The notes beneath the pieces were generated by a model, which saw only the letters and a list, made by a program, of their open reading frames with translations, was not told the origin of the DNA and ran no database searches. The position numbers were made by a program, and so were the translations under genes. Positions 7,338 to 15,591 of a stretch of 38,388 nucleotides of DNA are shown one piece after another; the stretch's first letter is position 1; each line of letters opens with the position of its first letter. The DNA is from Blastococcus sp. CCUG 61487 (lineage in GTDB: Bacteria > Actinomycetota > Actinomycetes > Mycobacteriales > Geodermatophilaceae), in NCBI RefSeq assembly GCF_005222955.1, contig NZ_LWUA01000229.1, positions 1 to 38,388 on the forward strand. Direction: 5' to 3'.

Positions 7338-9083
7338 TCAGCTGCCGGCGAGCTTCTGCAGCCGGGTGGTCAGGGCGGCCCGCCGGTCCGCGTTGCCGTG
7401 CAGGTCCACGTACTGCTGCCCGAAGCCGGCCAGCAGCGTGTCGTCCAGTCGGCGCACGGCACCGGGTGGATAGCGGTAGTCCATCCGGGCGGTGATGTCT
7501 CTGTCGTCGACGGCGCGCAGCACCTCGCCCAGCTCCACCAGGCTGGTGATCCCCAGCTCCAGCAGCAGGCCGGAGATCCAGGTGTAGTGGTCCGGGCGGG
7601 ACCAGCCGGCGTCGGCGTACTGCCCGGCCAGGAACGCAGCCAGCTCCCGGGGCGCGATCCGGGGGTCGTCGGGATCCGCGTCGTCGGCGTCGTCGGCGTC
7701 GTCGCCGGGCAAGGGTGCCCGAAGGCGCTCGCGGATCGCGGTGAACTGCTGATCTGCCAGCTCCAGCAACCCGGCGGCCAGGGTGAACCGCCGGTCGAAC
7801 TCGGAAGCGTGCTCGTCGGGCACCGTGCCCTTGTAGCGGATGTCGTGCTCGAACTCCGCCCACGCGTGCTGCAGCACCGTGCGCACCTGCACCTGCACCA
7901 CCCGCCCGACCAGCTCCGGCCACTCGGCCGCCCGGCCCGGGTCCACGGCGATCAGCAGGTGCCGGCTGGAGTAGCCGAACCGGCCCTGCTGCGCGGTCTG
8001 CCGTCCCATGTCGCGGTCGTCGATCACCCGCACCTGCGCGGCCAGCAGTTCGGCGACCGCCTCCACGTCGGCCTGCACGTAGGTGATCACCCGGACGCCG
8101 ATCTGGTCGGTGATGTCCCGCGCCGGGTCCGGGTAGGCAGGCTTGCCGTCGACCAGGCGAGCCGCCTTCTCCGCGAACGAGGTGACACTCTTGGTCCGTC
8201 CGGTGACGGACAGGTAGTTGATCCCGGCGTCGTCGAGCACACCGGTGACGAGCGCGACCGCCTGCGTCCCGGCGACCAGGGCCTGGGGCCGGCCGTCGGC
8301 GTACGCCTGGATGGCCTGCTGCACCGGGTCGGGCGGAGGTGCGGCGACCCGGGGGCCGGGCTGCAGGTCCGGCGGCAGGGTCGGAGTCACGATGGCACCA
8401 CCGGCCGCGTCGCCGTAGGTGGTCACCTCGTCCGGACGTCGAACGGCGATCCACCCCACGTAGGCGCAGACCACCGCGTCGATCTGGTCCTCCGCCACCC
8501 GCAGCTCGCTCTTGCGAGAGGCGGTCTGCACCTGCTCGCGCAGCGCGGCGAACGGCGCACCGAGGTCGAGCTCGGCCACCCCGCCCAGGAGGTCGACGAG
8601 CAGGAGCAACTCCGCGCGCATCTGCTCGAGCGTGCGGCCCGGCTTGCTCTTGTACTTCAGCGTGCGGCCCAGCCGGAACAGCGCCACCGTCGCCGCGTGC
8701 GGGTAGACCTCGATCGCGCGGCGGTCGCGGCCCGAGCGGGGGTCGAGGTCCAGCTTCAGCCGCCGGCCGATCCGCCCGCCGCGGGTGTCCCCGTCGGTGA
8801 ACTCGGACCTGCTGGTGTTGGTCGGATGCGCCCCGGCCTGGAACTTCGCGAAGTCGGCGTTGAGCGCCCGCTCGGCGGCCCGGTTCCCGGTGGCGTTGGT
8901 GACCACCAGCGGGGCGTCGATCGCCACGATGCACGGGCCGGCGGTGAACGGTGCCAGCGCGGTCTCGATCTCGTCGTCGGTGTGCACCGTGCTGACGTGC
9001 ACCAACCGGCCGGCGTCGTCCAGCACGGCGAGGCCGGTGGGCTGCCTGGACCCCCAGGCGAGGTCGATCCCGATGTAGTGCAC
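7338..9083 (-). CDS. DUF429 nuclease-fold domain fused to a RelA/SpoT (small alarmone synthetase) domain
   Basis: A 581-residue fusion. Residues 1-225 are DUF429, predicted RNase-H/RuvC-like, with acidic positions in IGIDLAW (Asp7), AIDAPL (Asp56), EVYPHA (Glu125) and AEDQIDAVV (Asp199/202). Residues about 255-455 are a RelA/SpoT synthetase: RTKSVTSFAEKA (296-307), DQIGVRV (326-332), FGYSSRHLLI (Tyr371, His375) and QVQVRTVLQHAWAEF (397-411). The Glu normally starting the E-x-Q-x-R-T motif is Gln397. An acidic DDADDADDADPDD linker leads to a roughly 100-residue C-terminal part that I do not recognise. No hydrolase domain is seen. The GTG start at 9083 is supported by the MHYIGID family start; its ribosome site is weak. 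RelA/SpoT enzymes transfer pyrophosphate to GDP, GTP or tRNA. Whether this variant is active, and what DUF429 does, is unknown. Confidence 0.9.
   Translation of the reverse strand: MHYIGIDLAWGSRQPTGLAVLDDAGRLVHVSTVHTDDEIETALAPFTAGPCIVAIDAPLVVTNATGNRAAERALNADFAKFQAGAHPTNTSRSEFTDGDTRGGRIGRRLKLDLDPRSGRDRRAIEVYPHAATVALFRLGRTLKYKSKPGRTLEQMRAELLLLVDLLGGVAELDLGAPFAALREQVQTASRKSELRVAEDQIDAVVCAYVGWIAVRRPDEVTTYGDAAGGAIVTPTLPPDLQPGPRVAAPPPDPVQQAIQAYADGRPQALVAGTQAVALVTGVLDDAGINYLSVTGRTKSVTSFAEKAARLVDGKPAYPDPARDITDQIGVRVITYVQADVEAVAELLAAQVRVIDDRDMGRQTAQQGRFGYSSRHLLIAVDPGRAAEWPELVGRVVQVQVRTVLQHAWAEFEHDIRYKGTVPDEHASEFDRRFTLAAGLLELADQQFTAIRERLRAPLPGDDADDADDADPDDPRIAPRELAAFLAGQYADAGWSRPDHYTWISGLLLELGITSLVELGEVLRAVDDRDITARMDYRYPPGAVRRLDDTLLAGFGQQYVDLHGNADRRAALTTRLQKLAGS
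7678..7704. repeat. 9-bp tandem repeat, three copies, coding an acidic linker
   Basis: Three exact copies of GCGTCGTCG encode repeated Asp-Asp-Ala on the minus strand, inside the linker between the RelA/SpoT domain and the C-terminal part of the fusion protein. In-frame 9-base units can change number without breaking the gene. Confidence 0.8.
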
Positions 9084-9194
9084 GGGGTCAGCTTGCCGTG
9101 CCCCGCCGCACGAGTTCGGAACAGCTGATCAGGGAAGTGCGAACACGTCGGCTGCGGCAGGCTCTGCAGGGTCGAGGTGCGGCATGCTCGGCGG

Positions 9195-9770
9195 ATGTCT
9201 CTCGCCCCGGAGAACTCGTCGTTGCCGCTGCCGGACTTCGTGAATTGGTCGATCTTCCCGTTCGAGGGCGACCTCCGGGTGCGCGAGCCCAAGCCGCCGT
9301 ACCCGACCGACCGGCCGCGCACGGGGGAGCCGGGCGGTGGACCCTGCTCCGCGTGCGCGGCCGCGGACGACGAGTACATCTGGGTGGACCGGCACTGGCG
9401 GGTCAAGGCGATGCGGCCGTCGGGCGTGCCGGTGCAGGTGTTCCTCGAGACCCGCGAGCACCTGGACATGGACGAGCTCGACGACGAGCGGGCCGGCGAA
9501 CTGGGGCAGATGATCGTCCGGCTCGACCGGGCGATCCAGGCCGTCGGTGGCATCGGCCGGGTGCACGTCGCCCGCTGGGGCGACGGCGGCTCGCACTTCC
9601 ACATGTGGCTCTACGGCCGCCCCCGCGGCGCCAGCCAGATGCTCGGCTTCTGCCTGCCGATGTGGGCGGAGATCCTGCCGCCGACCGCGGACGACGTGTG
9701 GCGGGCCAACATGGCCGTCGTCGCCGCGGAGCTCGCCAAGGTCAGCGGCACGGCGGTCGCCCGGCCCTGA
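9195..9770 (+). CDS. HIT/GalT-like protein with a degenerate histidine triad
   Basis: A 191-residue protein with the layout of the HIT/galactose-1-phosphate uridylyltransferase-like superfamily. The signature VHVARWGDGGSHFHMWLYGR carries His134-Phe-His136-Met-Trp138, so the third His of the HxHxH triad is Trp. A CSAC pair (51-54) could bind zinc. Family enzymes hydrolyse or transfer nucleoside phosphates through the middle His, which is kept here. The start at ATG 9195 is preferred over GTG 9177, although no clear ribosome site favours either. The gene is divergent from the DUF429-RelA/SpoT fusion, 111 bases away, which allows shared control; this is inference. A strong terminator follows. 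Confidence 0.75.
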   Translation: MSLAPENSSLPLPDFVNWSIFPFEGDLRVREPKPPYPTDRPRTGEPGGGPCSACAAADDEYIWVDRHWRVKAMRPSGVPVQVFLETREHLDMDELDDERAGELGQMIVRLDRAIQAVGGIGRVHVARWGDGGSHFHMWLYGRPRGASQMLGFCLPMWAEILPPTADDVWRANMAVVAAELAKVSGTAVARP

Positions 9771-9775
9771 GCGCC

Positions 9776-9812
9776 GAGGGGGTGGCCGTCCGCCCGGGAC
9801 AGCCACCCCCTC
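9776..9812. terminator. bidirectional hairpin terminator
   Basis: A perfect 11-base stem GAGGGGGTGGC / GCCACCCCCTC with a 15-base loop lies between the convergent HIT-like gene and msrA. It has no long T-run, as is common in high-G+C actinobacteria. Confidence 0.8.
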
Positions 9813-9833
9813 GACCGCGAGCCGGACCTCAGC

Positions 9834-10346
9834 TCACGCCGTCTGCGCCTCCCGGCGGGGGAGCACCCAGTCGGGCCGCACGTAGTGGCACGTGTAGCCG
9901 AACGGGATCTTCTGCAGGTAGTCCTGGTGCTCCTCCTCGGCCTCCCAGAAGTCACCGGCCGGCTCCACCTCGGTGACGACCTTGCCGGGCCAGATCCCGG
10001 AGGCGTCGACGTCGGCGATCGTGTCCTCGGCGACGCGCTTCTGCTCGTCGCTGGTGTAGAAGATCGCCGAGCGGTAGCTGCGCCCGATGTCGTTGCCCTG
10101 ACGGTCCTTCGTCGACGGGTCGTGGATCTGGAAGAAGAACTCCAGCAGCTCCCGGAACGAGACCGTGTCCGGGTCGAAGACGATCTCGACCGCCTCGGCG
10201 TGGTCCCCGTGGTTCCGGTAGGTGGCGTTCGGGGTGTCGCCCCCGGAGTAGCCGACGCGGGTGCTGATCACCCCCGGGCGCTTGCGAAGCAGCTCCTGGG
10301 CGCCCCAGAAGCAGCCGCCGGCGAGGATGGCGGTCTCAGTGGTCAC
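9834..10346 (-). CDS. msrA: peptide-methionine (S)-S-oxide reductase MsrA
   Basis: A 170-residue MsrA, which repairs oxidised methionine in proteins using thioredoxin. The catalytic motif GCFWG with its nucleophilic Cys follows AILAG at the N-terminus. GYSGG, the [11 protein letters not shown] segment, [18 protein letters not shown] and YRSAIFY are all family landmarks. The C-terminal region ends [22 protein letters not shown] 10346 is the start because GGGAGG lies about 8 bases upstream; the 79 codons further upstream in the same frame are antisense to the next gene. It is transcribed towards the terminator at 9776-9812. Confidence 0.96.
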   Translation of the reverse strand: MTTETAILAGGCFWGAQELLRKRPGVISTRVGYSGGDTPNATYRNHGDHAEAVEIVFDPDTVSFRELLEFFFQIHDPSTKDRQGNDIGRSYRSAIFYTSDEQKRVAEDTIADVDASGIWPGKVVTEVEPAGDFWEAEEEHQDYLQKIPFGYTCHYVRPDWVLPRREAQTA

Positions 10347-10440
10347 GTGTGTGCCTCCCTCTGTGTCGAGCACGCCAGGTGAACACCGGAACGAGGTCCG
10401 GCGCTTCCCGGACCAGCCAAAGTACTGGCACCATCCGCGG

Positions 10441-11196
10441 ATGGGAGAGCCCGAGCCGCACCGCTTCGAAGCCCGCGTCATCGAGGAGGCGGCCAACACG
10501 ATCCACGACGACGACGGCGCCCAGCGGTTCGGCTTCACCGGCGCGCTCGTGCCCGGCGTCGAGCTGTTCGCCCGGATCACCACCCCGCTGGTCGCCGCCT
10601 GGGGGGAGGACTGGTTGTCCGCGGGACAGGTGGACGTGCGCTTCCGCCGTCCCGTCTACGACGGCGAGGAGGTGCTCGTCGAGCTCGACGACGGGCGGCT
10701 GACGGTCACAGGTCCGGACGGCGAGGTGCGGGCCGTCGGCTCGGCCAGCCGCACCGCCGACCGCCCGGATCTGAGCGTCTTCACGCACGTCCCCGCTGCA
10801 CCTCGGCTGCTCACCGACCCCTCGGTCGGGCCCATCGGCAGCGTCGACGAGCACGTGAGCGTCGAGCAGAACGAGTGGTACCTCGACGCCGTCGGCGAAC
10901 CGCTGGCGCTGTACCGCGAGCACGGGTGGGCCCATCCGGCGATGCTGCTCAAGGCGGTCCACCGGGTGCTCACCCGCAACGTGGAGCTCGGGCCGTGGAT
11001 CCACACCGTGAGCGACTGCCGTTTCCTCGGCGTCGCCCGGCTCCCCGCGCTGATCACCTCGCACGGACGGGTCGTCAGCGTCGGACGGCGGGGCCGGCAC
11101 GACGAGGTGGTCTACGACGCGCTGGTCCTGGCCGACGGGCACCCGGTGCTGCACACCCGGCACACCGCTCTCTACCGGCTCGACGCCGCGGCCTGA
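10441..11196 (+). CDS. MaoC-like hotdog-fold dehydratase-type protein
   Basis: A 251-residue protein whose first half resembles MaoC-type enoyl-CoA hydratases. It contains the [19 protein letters not shown] stretch, in which a small helix holds the usual catalytic region, then [19 protein letters not shown] for the hotdog strand. The second half ([20 protein letters not shown]) looks like a second hotdog repeat of the double-hotdog type. The start at ATG 10441 gives the natural N-terminus. Its 5' end faces msrA, 94 bases apart. It could hydrate short or branched enoyl-CoA; the exact substrate is not evident. Confidence 0.75.
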   Translation: MGEPEPHRFEARVIEEAANTIHDDDGAQRFGFTGALVPGVELFARITTPLVAAWGEDWLSAGQVDVRFRRPVYDGEEVLVELDDGRLTVTGPDGEVRAVGSASRTADRPDLSVFTHVPAAPRLLTDPSVGPIGSVDEHVSVEQNEWYLDAVGEPLALYREHGWAHPAMLLKAVHRVLTRNVELGPWIHTVSDCRFLGVARLPALITSHGRVVSVGRRGRHDEVVYDALVLADGHPVLHTRHTALYRLDAAA

Positions 11197-11239
11197 GAGC
11201 CTGCCGCGGATCGCCCTGGCCACTCCGTAGCCTGGCGCC

Positions 11240-12649
11240 GTGCCTCCCCCCAGCCGGGGCCGCGATCGGCGGCTCGCCCGACTGCCGGAACGAGCACGCA
11301 AGGCCATCGCCGGCTCCGGTCCGCCGACGGAGCCGTTCTCCCTGCGCGCCAAGCCCAGTCAGGTGGACCCCGCCACGGCGCGGGCCGCGCTCGGCCTGGC
11401 CCTCCGCATGGGCGAGTCGATGATGGCGGTGGGCGGCTCGGCGGCGGACGTCACCGCCATGGTCCTCCGTGTCGCCGCGGCCTACGGGCTGGACGATTGC
11501 CAGGTCGACGTCACGTTCACCTCGCTGACGATCAGCTACGCACCCGACGACGCGGATCCGCTGGTCCTGATGCGGATCGTGACTCCGCGCGGACTGGACT
11601 ACACCCGGCTCCAGGGGATCACCGCGCTGGCCGCGACGATCAAGGACGAGGAGCTCGGCCCCGAGGAGGCGCACCGCCGGCTGGACGAGGTCCTGTCCGC
11701 GCCGCACCCCTACCGCCGCGGGATCCACGCGCTCGGCTGGTCGGGGGTCGCGGGCTGCGTCGCCATCCTGCTCGGAGGTGGCTGGCTGGTGGCCGTGGTC
11801 GCGGCGGTCACCACGGCGGTCATCGAGCAGACGATCCGCGCCCTGGCGCGGCGTGGCCTGCCGATGTTCTTCCAGCAGGTCGTGGGTGCCGCGGTGGCCA
11901 CCGGGTCCGCCGTCCTGCTCATGGTCGCCGAGGTGCAGGTCCGCACCTCGCTGGTCGTCGCCGCCGGGATCGTGGTGCTCCTGGCCGGGTTGTCCTTCGT
12001 GGGCGCCGCCGAGGACGCGATCAACGGCTATCCGGTCACCGCCGCGGCACGGGCCTTCGAGGTCCTGACGCTGACGACCGGCATCGTCGTCGGCATCGCC
12101 GCCGTCCTGGACATGGCCCGGCGGGCGGAGGTGCCGCTGCGCGTGCTCGACCCGGCGACGTTCCGCGTGGCGTTCCCCGTCGCGCTGGCTGCCGCCGCCG
12201 CGATGGCCGGGTTCTGGGCGATCGCGTCGTACGCCCGCCCGATCGCCGTCGGGGTGGCGACGGCGGCCGGTGCGCTGGCGTGGGTCACCTCCTCCGCGGT
12301 GGCCGAGTTCGGGGTCGGCCCGGCGGTGGCCAGCGCGGCGGCGGCGGTGCTCGTCGGCTTCTGCGGTGAGGCGCTGACCGATCGGCTGCGGGTTCCGCCG
12401 CTGCTCGTCGCGATCTGCGGCATCGTCCCGTTGCTGCCCGGGCTGCTGATCTACCGGGGGCTGTTCGAGATCGTCGTGGAGGCCGACGTCGGGCGGGGGG
12501 TGAGCCGGCTCGTGGGAGCCGCGGCCATCGGGCTGGGCCTGGCCGCCGGCGTCGTGCTGGGCAGGTACTTCGGCCGCCCGCTGCGCGGCAGCCTGGACCG
12601 CTTCGACCGCCGGGTCCGCCGCCGCTGGACCACCCGGTCCGTCAGCTAG
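11240..12649 (+). CDS. threonine/serine exporter family membrane protein (ThrE type)
   Basis: A 469-residue protein with the two-part ThrE architecture. An N-terminal soluble domain (about 45-165) includes ALRMGESMMAVGGSAADVT and ITALAATIKDE. About ten membrane segments follow, starting at GVAGCVAILLGGGWLVAVVA. In Corynebacterium ThrE exports threonine and serine using the proton gradient. The start is GTG 11240, 43 bases after the hotdog-fold gene on the same strand. The C-terminus is Arg-rich and cytosolic. It is convergent with the CGNR gene. The serA gene downstream concerns serine synthesis, so a serine-related role fits, but the genes are not in one operon. Confidence 0.92.
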   Translation: MPPPSRGRDRRLARLPERARKAIAGSGPPTEPFSLRAKPSQVDPATARAALGLALRMGESMMAVGGSAADVTAMVLRVAAAYGLDDCQVDVTFTSLTISYAPDDADPLVLMRIVTPRGLDYTRLQGITALAATIKDEELGPEEAHRRLDEVLSAPHPYRRGIHALGWSGVAGCVAILLGGGWLVAVVAAVTTAVIEQTIRALARRGLPMFFQQVVGAAVATGSAVLLMVAEVQVRTSLVVAAGIVVLLAGLSFVGAAEDAINGYPVTAAARAFEVLTLTTGIVVGIAAVLDMARRAEVPLRVLDPATFRVAFPVALAAAAAMAGFWAIASYARPIAVGVATAAGALAWVTSSAVAEFGVGPAVASAAAAVLVGFCGEALTDRLRVPPLLVAICGIVPLLPGLLIYRGLFEIVVEADVGRGVSRLVGAAAIGLGLAAGVVLGRYFGRPLRGSLDRFDRRVRRRWTTRSVS

Positions 12650-12671
12650 GGCTCGGAAGGCCGATCGTGGG

Positions 12672-13211
12672 TCAGCCGGCGGTTCGGCGGGCCCGGTGCG
12701 CGGCCATGTGCTCCCGGTTGGCGCAGCTGGTCCCGCAGAACCGGCGGCTGCCGTTCCTGGTGAGGTCGACGAGAGCGTCGTCGCACCCGCGCGCTGCGCA
12801 GCGGCGCAGCCGGTGGAGGGCGTCGGTGCGGACCACCTCGGCCAGGGCCATCGCCGCCTCCACGCCCATCCGGTGGGCCAGCGGAGCCGTCGGCTCCGTG
12901 GCGTGCATGTGGTAGCCCCAGTCGTCGTGCCGGACCAGTTGCGGCAGCGCTCGCCCGTCCTGGAGCAGCCGGTTCACCTCGGCGACGACGTCGTCCTCGC
13001 CCGCCGTCCAGATCCCGGCGAGCACGGCGCGCAGCTCGTGCACCTCGGCGAGCTCCGCGGCGTCCCCGCGGCGGCTGCCGGTGAACTGCCAGGTGTCGAG
13101 GAAGGCGGCGAGGGCCGGGGGGTCGGGAAGTCGCTCCTCGCCGTCCGCCGCGGTGTTGACGAGCGCGGCCGCGGTGGCCAGCCCGAGCTCCGTGTCGTGC
13201 GCGAAGAGCAC
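12672..13211 (-). CDS. CGNR zinc-finger transcription regulator (ABATE domain)
   Basis: A 179-residue protein with the N-terminal ABATE-like helical domain (about 1-125) and a C-terminal zinc finger. The finger reads CAARGC (12 residues) RRFCGTSCANREH, giving four Cys ligands; the name-giving CGNR is CANR here. Family members are stress- or ligand-linked DNA-binding regulators. The GTG start at 13211 has AGGAGA five bases upstream. It is divergent from an EamA-family exporter, 83 bases apart, a typical regulator-target layout. Control of the transporter is inferred from that geometry. Confidence 0.9.
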   Translation of the reverse strand: MLFAHDTELGLATAAALVNTAADGEERLPDPPALAAFLDTWQFTGSRRGDAAELAEVHELRAVLAGIWTAGEDDVVAEVNRLLQDGRALPQLVRHDDWGYHMHATEPTAPLAHRMGVEAAMALAEVVRTDALHRLRRCAARGCDDALVDLTRNGSRRFCGTSCANREHMAAHRARRTAG

Positions 13212-13215
13212 CTGT

Positions 13216-13258
13216 CTCCTGACGTCCGTCTGCTCTGCTAGCGTCCCGCCGTCAGGAG
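13216..13258. promoter_or_regulatory. inverted repeat between CGNR regulator and EamA transporter
   Basis: CTCCTGACG (13216-13224) and CGTCAGGAG (13250-13258) are perfect 9-base inverted arms 25 bases apart, about three helical turns centre to centre. The left arm overlaps the ribosome site of the CGNR gene, so part of the match could be coincidence. It is a candidate operator for autoregulation and transporter control. Confidence 0.35.
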
Positions 13259-13294
13259 CGTACCGCCGTTGACCCCTGACAGGAGAGGGTCGTC

Positions 13295-14275
13295 GTGCTC
13301 GATCGCCGCACCGGGCTGCTGGGTCTCCTGCTGGCCGTGGTCTCCGCCGCCGCCTTCGGCACGGCCGGGGTCTTCGCCGCCGGCCTGCTGGACGCCGGCT
13401 GGAGCGCGGCGTCCGCCGTGATCGTCCGGGTCGGTCTGGGAGCTCTCGTCCTGACCGTGCCCGCCGTCCTCCAGCTGCGCAGGCGATGGCACCTGCTCCG
13501 GGCCAACGCCGGCGCGGTCCTGGCCTTCGGGGCGCTCGCCGTCGCGCTGCCCCAGCTCGCCTACTTCTCCGCCGTCGCCCGGCTGTCGGTCGGGGTGGCG
13601 CTGCTCCTGGAGTACTCCGCCGTCGTGCTCGTCGTGCTGTGGGTCTGGGTGCGGCTCGGTCAGCGGCCCGGCGCCGTCACCGCCGCCGGCGTGGTCGTGG
13701 CGCTGACCGGGCTGGTGCTGGTGCTGGACGTCGCCCGGGGTGCCGAGCTCGACCCGATCGGGATCGCCTGGGGGTTGCTGGCCGCGGTGGGGCTCGCGGC
13801 CTACTTCGTGCTCTCCGCCCGGACCGAGGGCGCGCTTCCTCCGCTGGTCAGCGCGTGGGCAGGGCTCGCGGTCGGTGCGCTGCTCCTCGGCGTGGCGGCG
13901 CTCGTCGGAATCGTCCCGTGGCGGACCTCGGCCGCCGATGTCGAGCTGGCCGGCAGGACGATCAGCTGGCTCGTGGCCGTCCTGGGCATCGCCCTGGTCG
14001 CGGCGGCCGTCGCGTACGCCACCGGCATCGCCGCGGTCCGGCTCCTGGGGGCGCGGCTCAGTTCGTTCGTGGGCCTCAGCGAGGTGCTGTTCGCGGTGCT
14101 GTTCGCCTGGCTCGCGCTGGGGCAGCAGCCTTCGGGGGTGCAGCTCGTCGGCGGCGTCGTCGTCCTGGCCGGGATCGTGCTCGTCCGGCTGGGTGAGCGA
14201 CCGGCGGGCGACATCCCCGTCGGGCCGGTCGGTACCCCGGGGCACCCGACCGCGGCCGAGACAGTCCCTGGCTGA
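13295..14275 (+). CDS. EamA/DMT-family membrane transporter
   Basis: A 326-residue protein with ten hydrophobic segments arranged as two EamA repeats. The first begins LGLLLAVVSAAAFGTAGVFA, the second ISWLVAVLGIALVAAAVAYA after a loop near residue 215. The DMT superfamily exports amino acids, purines or other metabolites. GTG 13295 is the start, with AGGAGA eight bases upstream. The gene is divergent from the CGNR regulator and 101 bases upstream of serA on the same strand. The substrate is unknown. Confidence 0.93.
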   Translation: MLDRRTGLLGLLLAVVSAAAFGTAGVFAAGLLDAGWSAASAVIVRVGLGALVLTVPAVLQLRRRWHLLRANAGAVLAFGALAVALPQLAYFSAVARLSVGVALLLEYSAVVLVVLWVWVRLGQRPGAVTAAGVVVALTGLVLVLDVARGAELDPIGIAWGLLAAVGLAAYFVLSARTEGALPPLVSAWAGLAVGALLLGVAALVGIVPWRTSAADVELAGRTISWLVAVLGIALVAAAVAYATGIAAVRLLGARLSSFVGLSEVLFAVLFAWLALGQQPSGVQLVGGVVVLAGIVLVRLGERPAGDIPVGPVGTPGHPTAAETVPG

Positions 14276-14376
14276 GGGGTGCGCCACCGGTCGTCCGGCC
14301 CGGTGGCAGAGGGGCGCATACTCGGGGCCGCCGCGGACCGCCGCTGGTCCGGCGGTCGAGGAGGACTGACCTGACC

Positions 14377-15570
14377 ATGCCGAGGGCGCTGCTGCTCGAG
14401 AACATCGATCCCGTCGCCGTCGACCTCCTTACCTCCGCCGGGTACGAGGTCGAGTCGATCCGGGGTGCGCTGGACGAGGACGACCTGATCGCCGCGCTGG
14501 ACGGCGTCACCCTGCTGGGCATCCGCTCGAAGACGCAGGTGACCGCGGAGGTGCTGCGCCGCCGCCCCGAGCTGGTCGCGATCGGCGCCTTCTGCATCGG
14601 CACCAACCAGATCGACCTCGTCGCGGCCGCCGGTGCCGGGGTCGCGGTGTTCAACGCGCCCTACTCCAACACCCGCAGCGTCGTCGAGCTCGCGCTCGCC
14701 GAGATCATCCTGCTGGCCCGTCGGCTGGTCGACAGGGACCGCGCGCTGCACGCCGGGATCTGGGACAAGTCGGCCACCGGCAGCCACGAGATCCGCGGCC
14801 GCACCCTCGGCATCGTCGGCTACGGCAACATCGGCAGCCAGCTGTCGGTGCTCGCCGAGAGCCTGGGCATGCGCGTCCTCTACTACGACCTGGAGGACAA
14901 GCTCGCGCTGGGCAACGCCCAGCGCTGCGCCAGCCTCGACGAGCTGCTCGAGCGGGCCGAGACGGTGTCGCTCCACGTCGACGGCCGCGGCGGCAACGCC
15001 GGGCTCTTCGGTGCCGAGCAGTTCGCCCGCATGCGCCCCCGGAGCCTGTTCCTCAACCTCTCCCGCGGCTTCGTCGTCGACCACGAGGCGCTGCGCGACC
15101 ACATCCTCAGCGGCCACATCGCCGGGGCCGCGGTCGACGTCTTCCCCGAGGAGCCGCGCGAGCAGGGGGACCCCTTCACCTCGGTGCTCCGCGGGTTGCC
15201 CAACGTGGTGCTCACCCCGCACGTCGGCGGGTCCACCCAGGAGGCGCAGCACGACATCGGCCGCTTCGTCGCCGGCAAGTTGATCGACTACGTGCAGTCG
15301 GGGACGACGACGCTGAGCGTGAACCTGCCCGCCGTGGCCCTGCACGGCTCGTCGGCTGCTCGCTTCGCGCTGCTGCACCGCAACGTCCCCGGCGTCCTGG
15401 CGAGCGCCGACGTGCTGGTCACCGAGCACGGGCTCAACGTCGACGGTCAGGTGCTGGCCACCCGCGGTGAGCTCGGGTACGCGGTCACCGACGTCAGCGC
15501 CCCGCTGCCGTCGGAACTGATCGCCGCGCTCCGGGAGCTGCCGGAGACGGTGCGGCTCGCCACGTTCTAG
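14377..15570 (+). CDS. serA: D-3-phosphoglycerate dehydrogenase (short ACT-domain form)
   Basis: A 397-residue enzyme that oxidises 3-phosphoglycerate with NAD in the first step of serine synthesis. GAFCIGTNQIDL and NAPYSNTRSVVELALAEI mark the substrate domain. The NAD site is GIVGYGNIG. The catalytic Arg, Glu and His lie in NLSRGFVVD, DVFPEEP and LTPHVGGSTQEA. The C-terminal ACT domain starts near VPGVLASADVLVTEHGLNV and may bind serine. The length matches the E. coli-like type, not the longer mycobacterial form with an extra domain. The ATG start has GAGGAGG upstream. Confidence 0.95.
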   Translation: MPRALLLENIDPVAVDLLTSAGYEVESIRGALDEDDLIAALDGVTLLGIRSKTQVTAEVLRRRPELVAIGAFCIGTNQIDLVAAAGAGVAVFNAPYSNTRSVVELALAEIILLARRLVDRDRALHAGIWDKSATGSHEIRGRTLGIVGYGNIGSQLSVLAESLGMRVLYYDLEDKLALGNAQRCASLDELLERAETVSLHVDGRGGNAGLFGAEQFARMRPRSLFLNLSRGFVVDHEALRDHILSGHIAGAAVDVFPEEPREQGDPFTSVLRGLPNVVLTPHVGGSTQEAQHDIGRFVAGKLIDYVQSGTTTLSVNLPAVALHGSSAARFALLHRNVPGVLASADVLVTEHGLNVDGQVLATRGELGYAVTDVSAPLPSELIAALRELPETVRLATF

Positions 15571-15591
15571 GTCCGGCCGGCGCGGTTCGGG

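Noticed and set aside
7398..9128. A 576-codon plus-strand open frame opposite the DUF429-RelA/SpoT gene
   Set aside because: Its protein is Val/Gly/His/Gln-rich antisense composition with no motif. The minus-strand frame carries clear family motifs across its length.
13801..15429. A 542-codon minus-strand open frame across EamA and serA
   Set aside because: It lies antisense to two clear genes and has low-complexity, His/Gln/Arg-rich sequence typical of shadow frames in high-G+C DNA.
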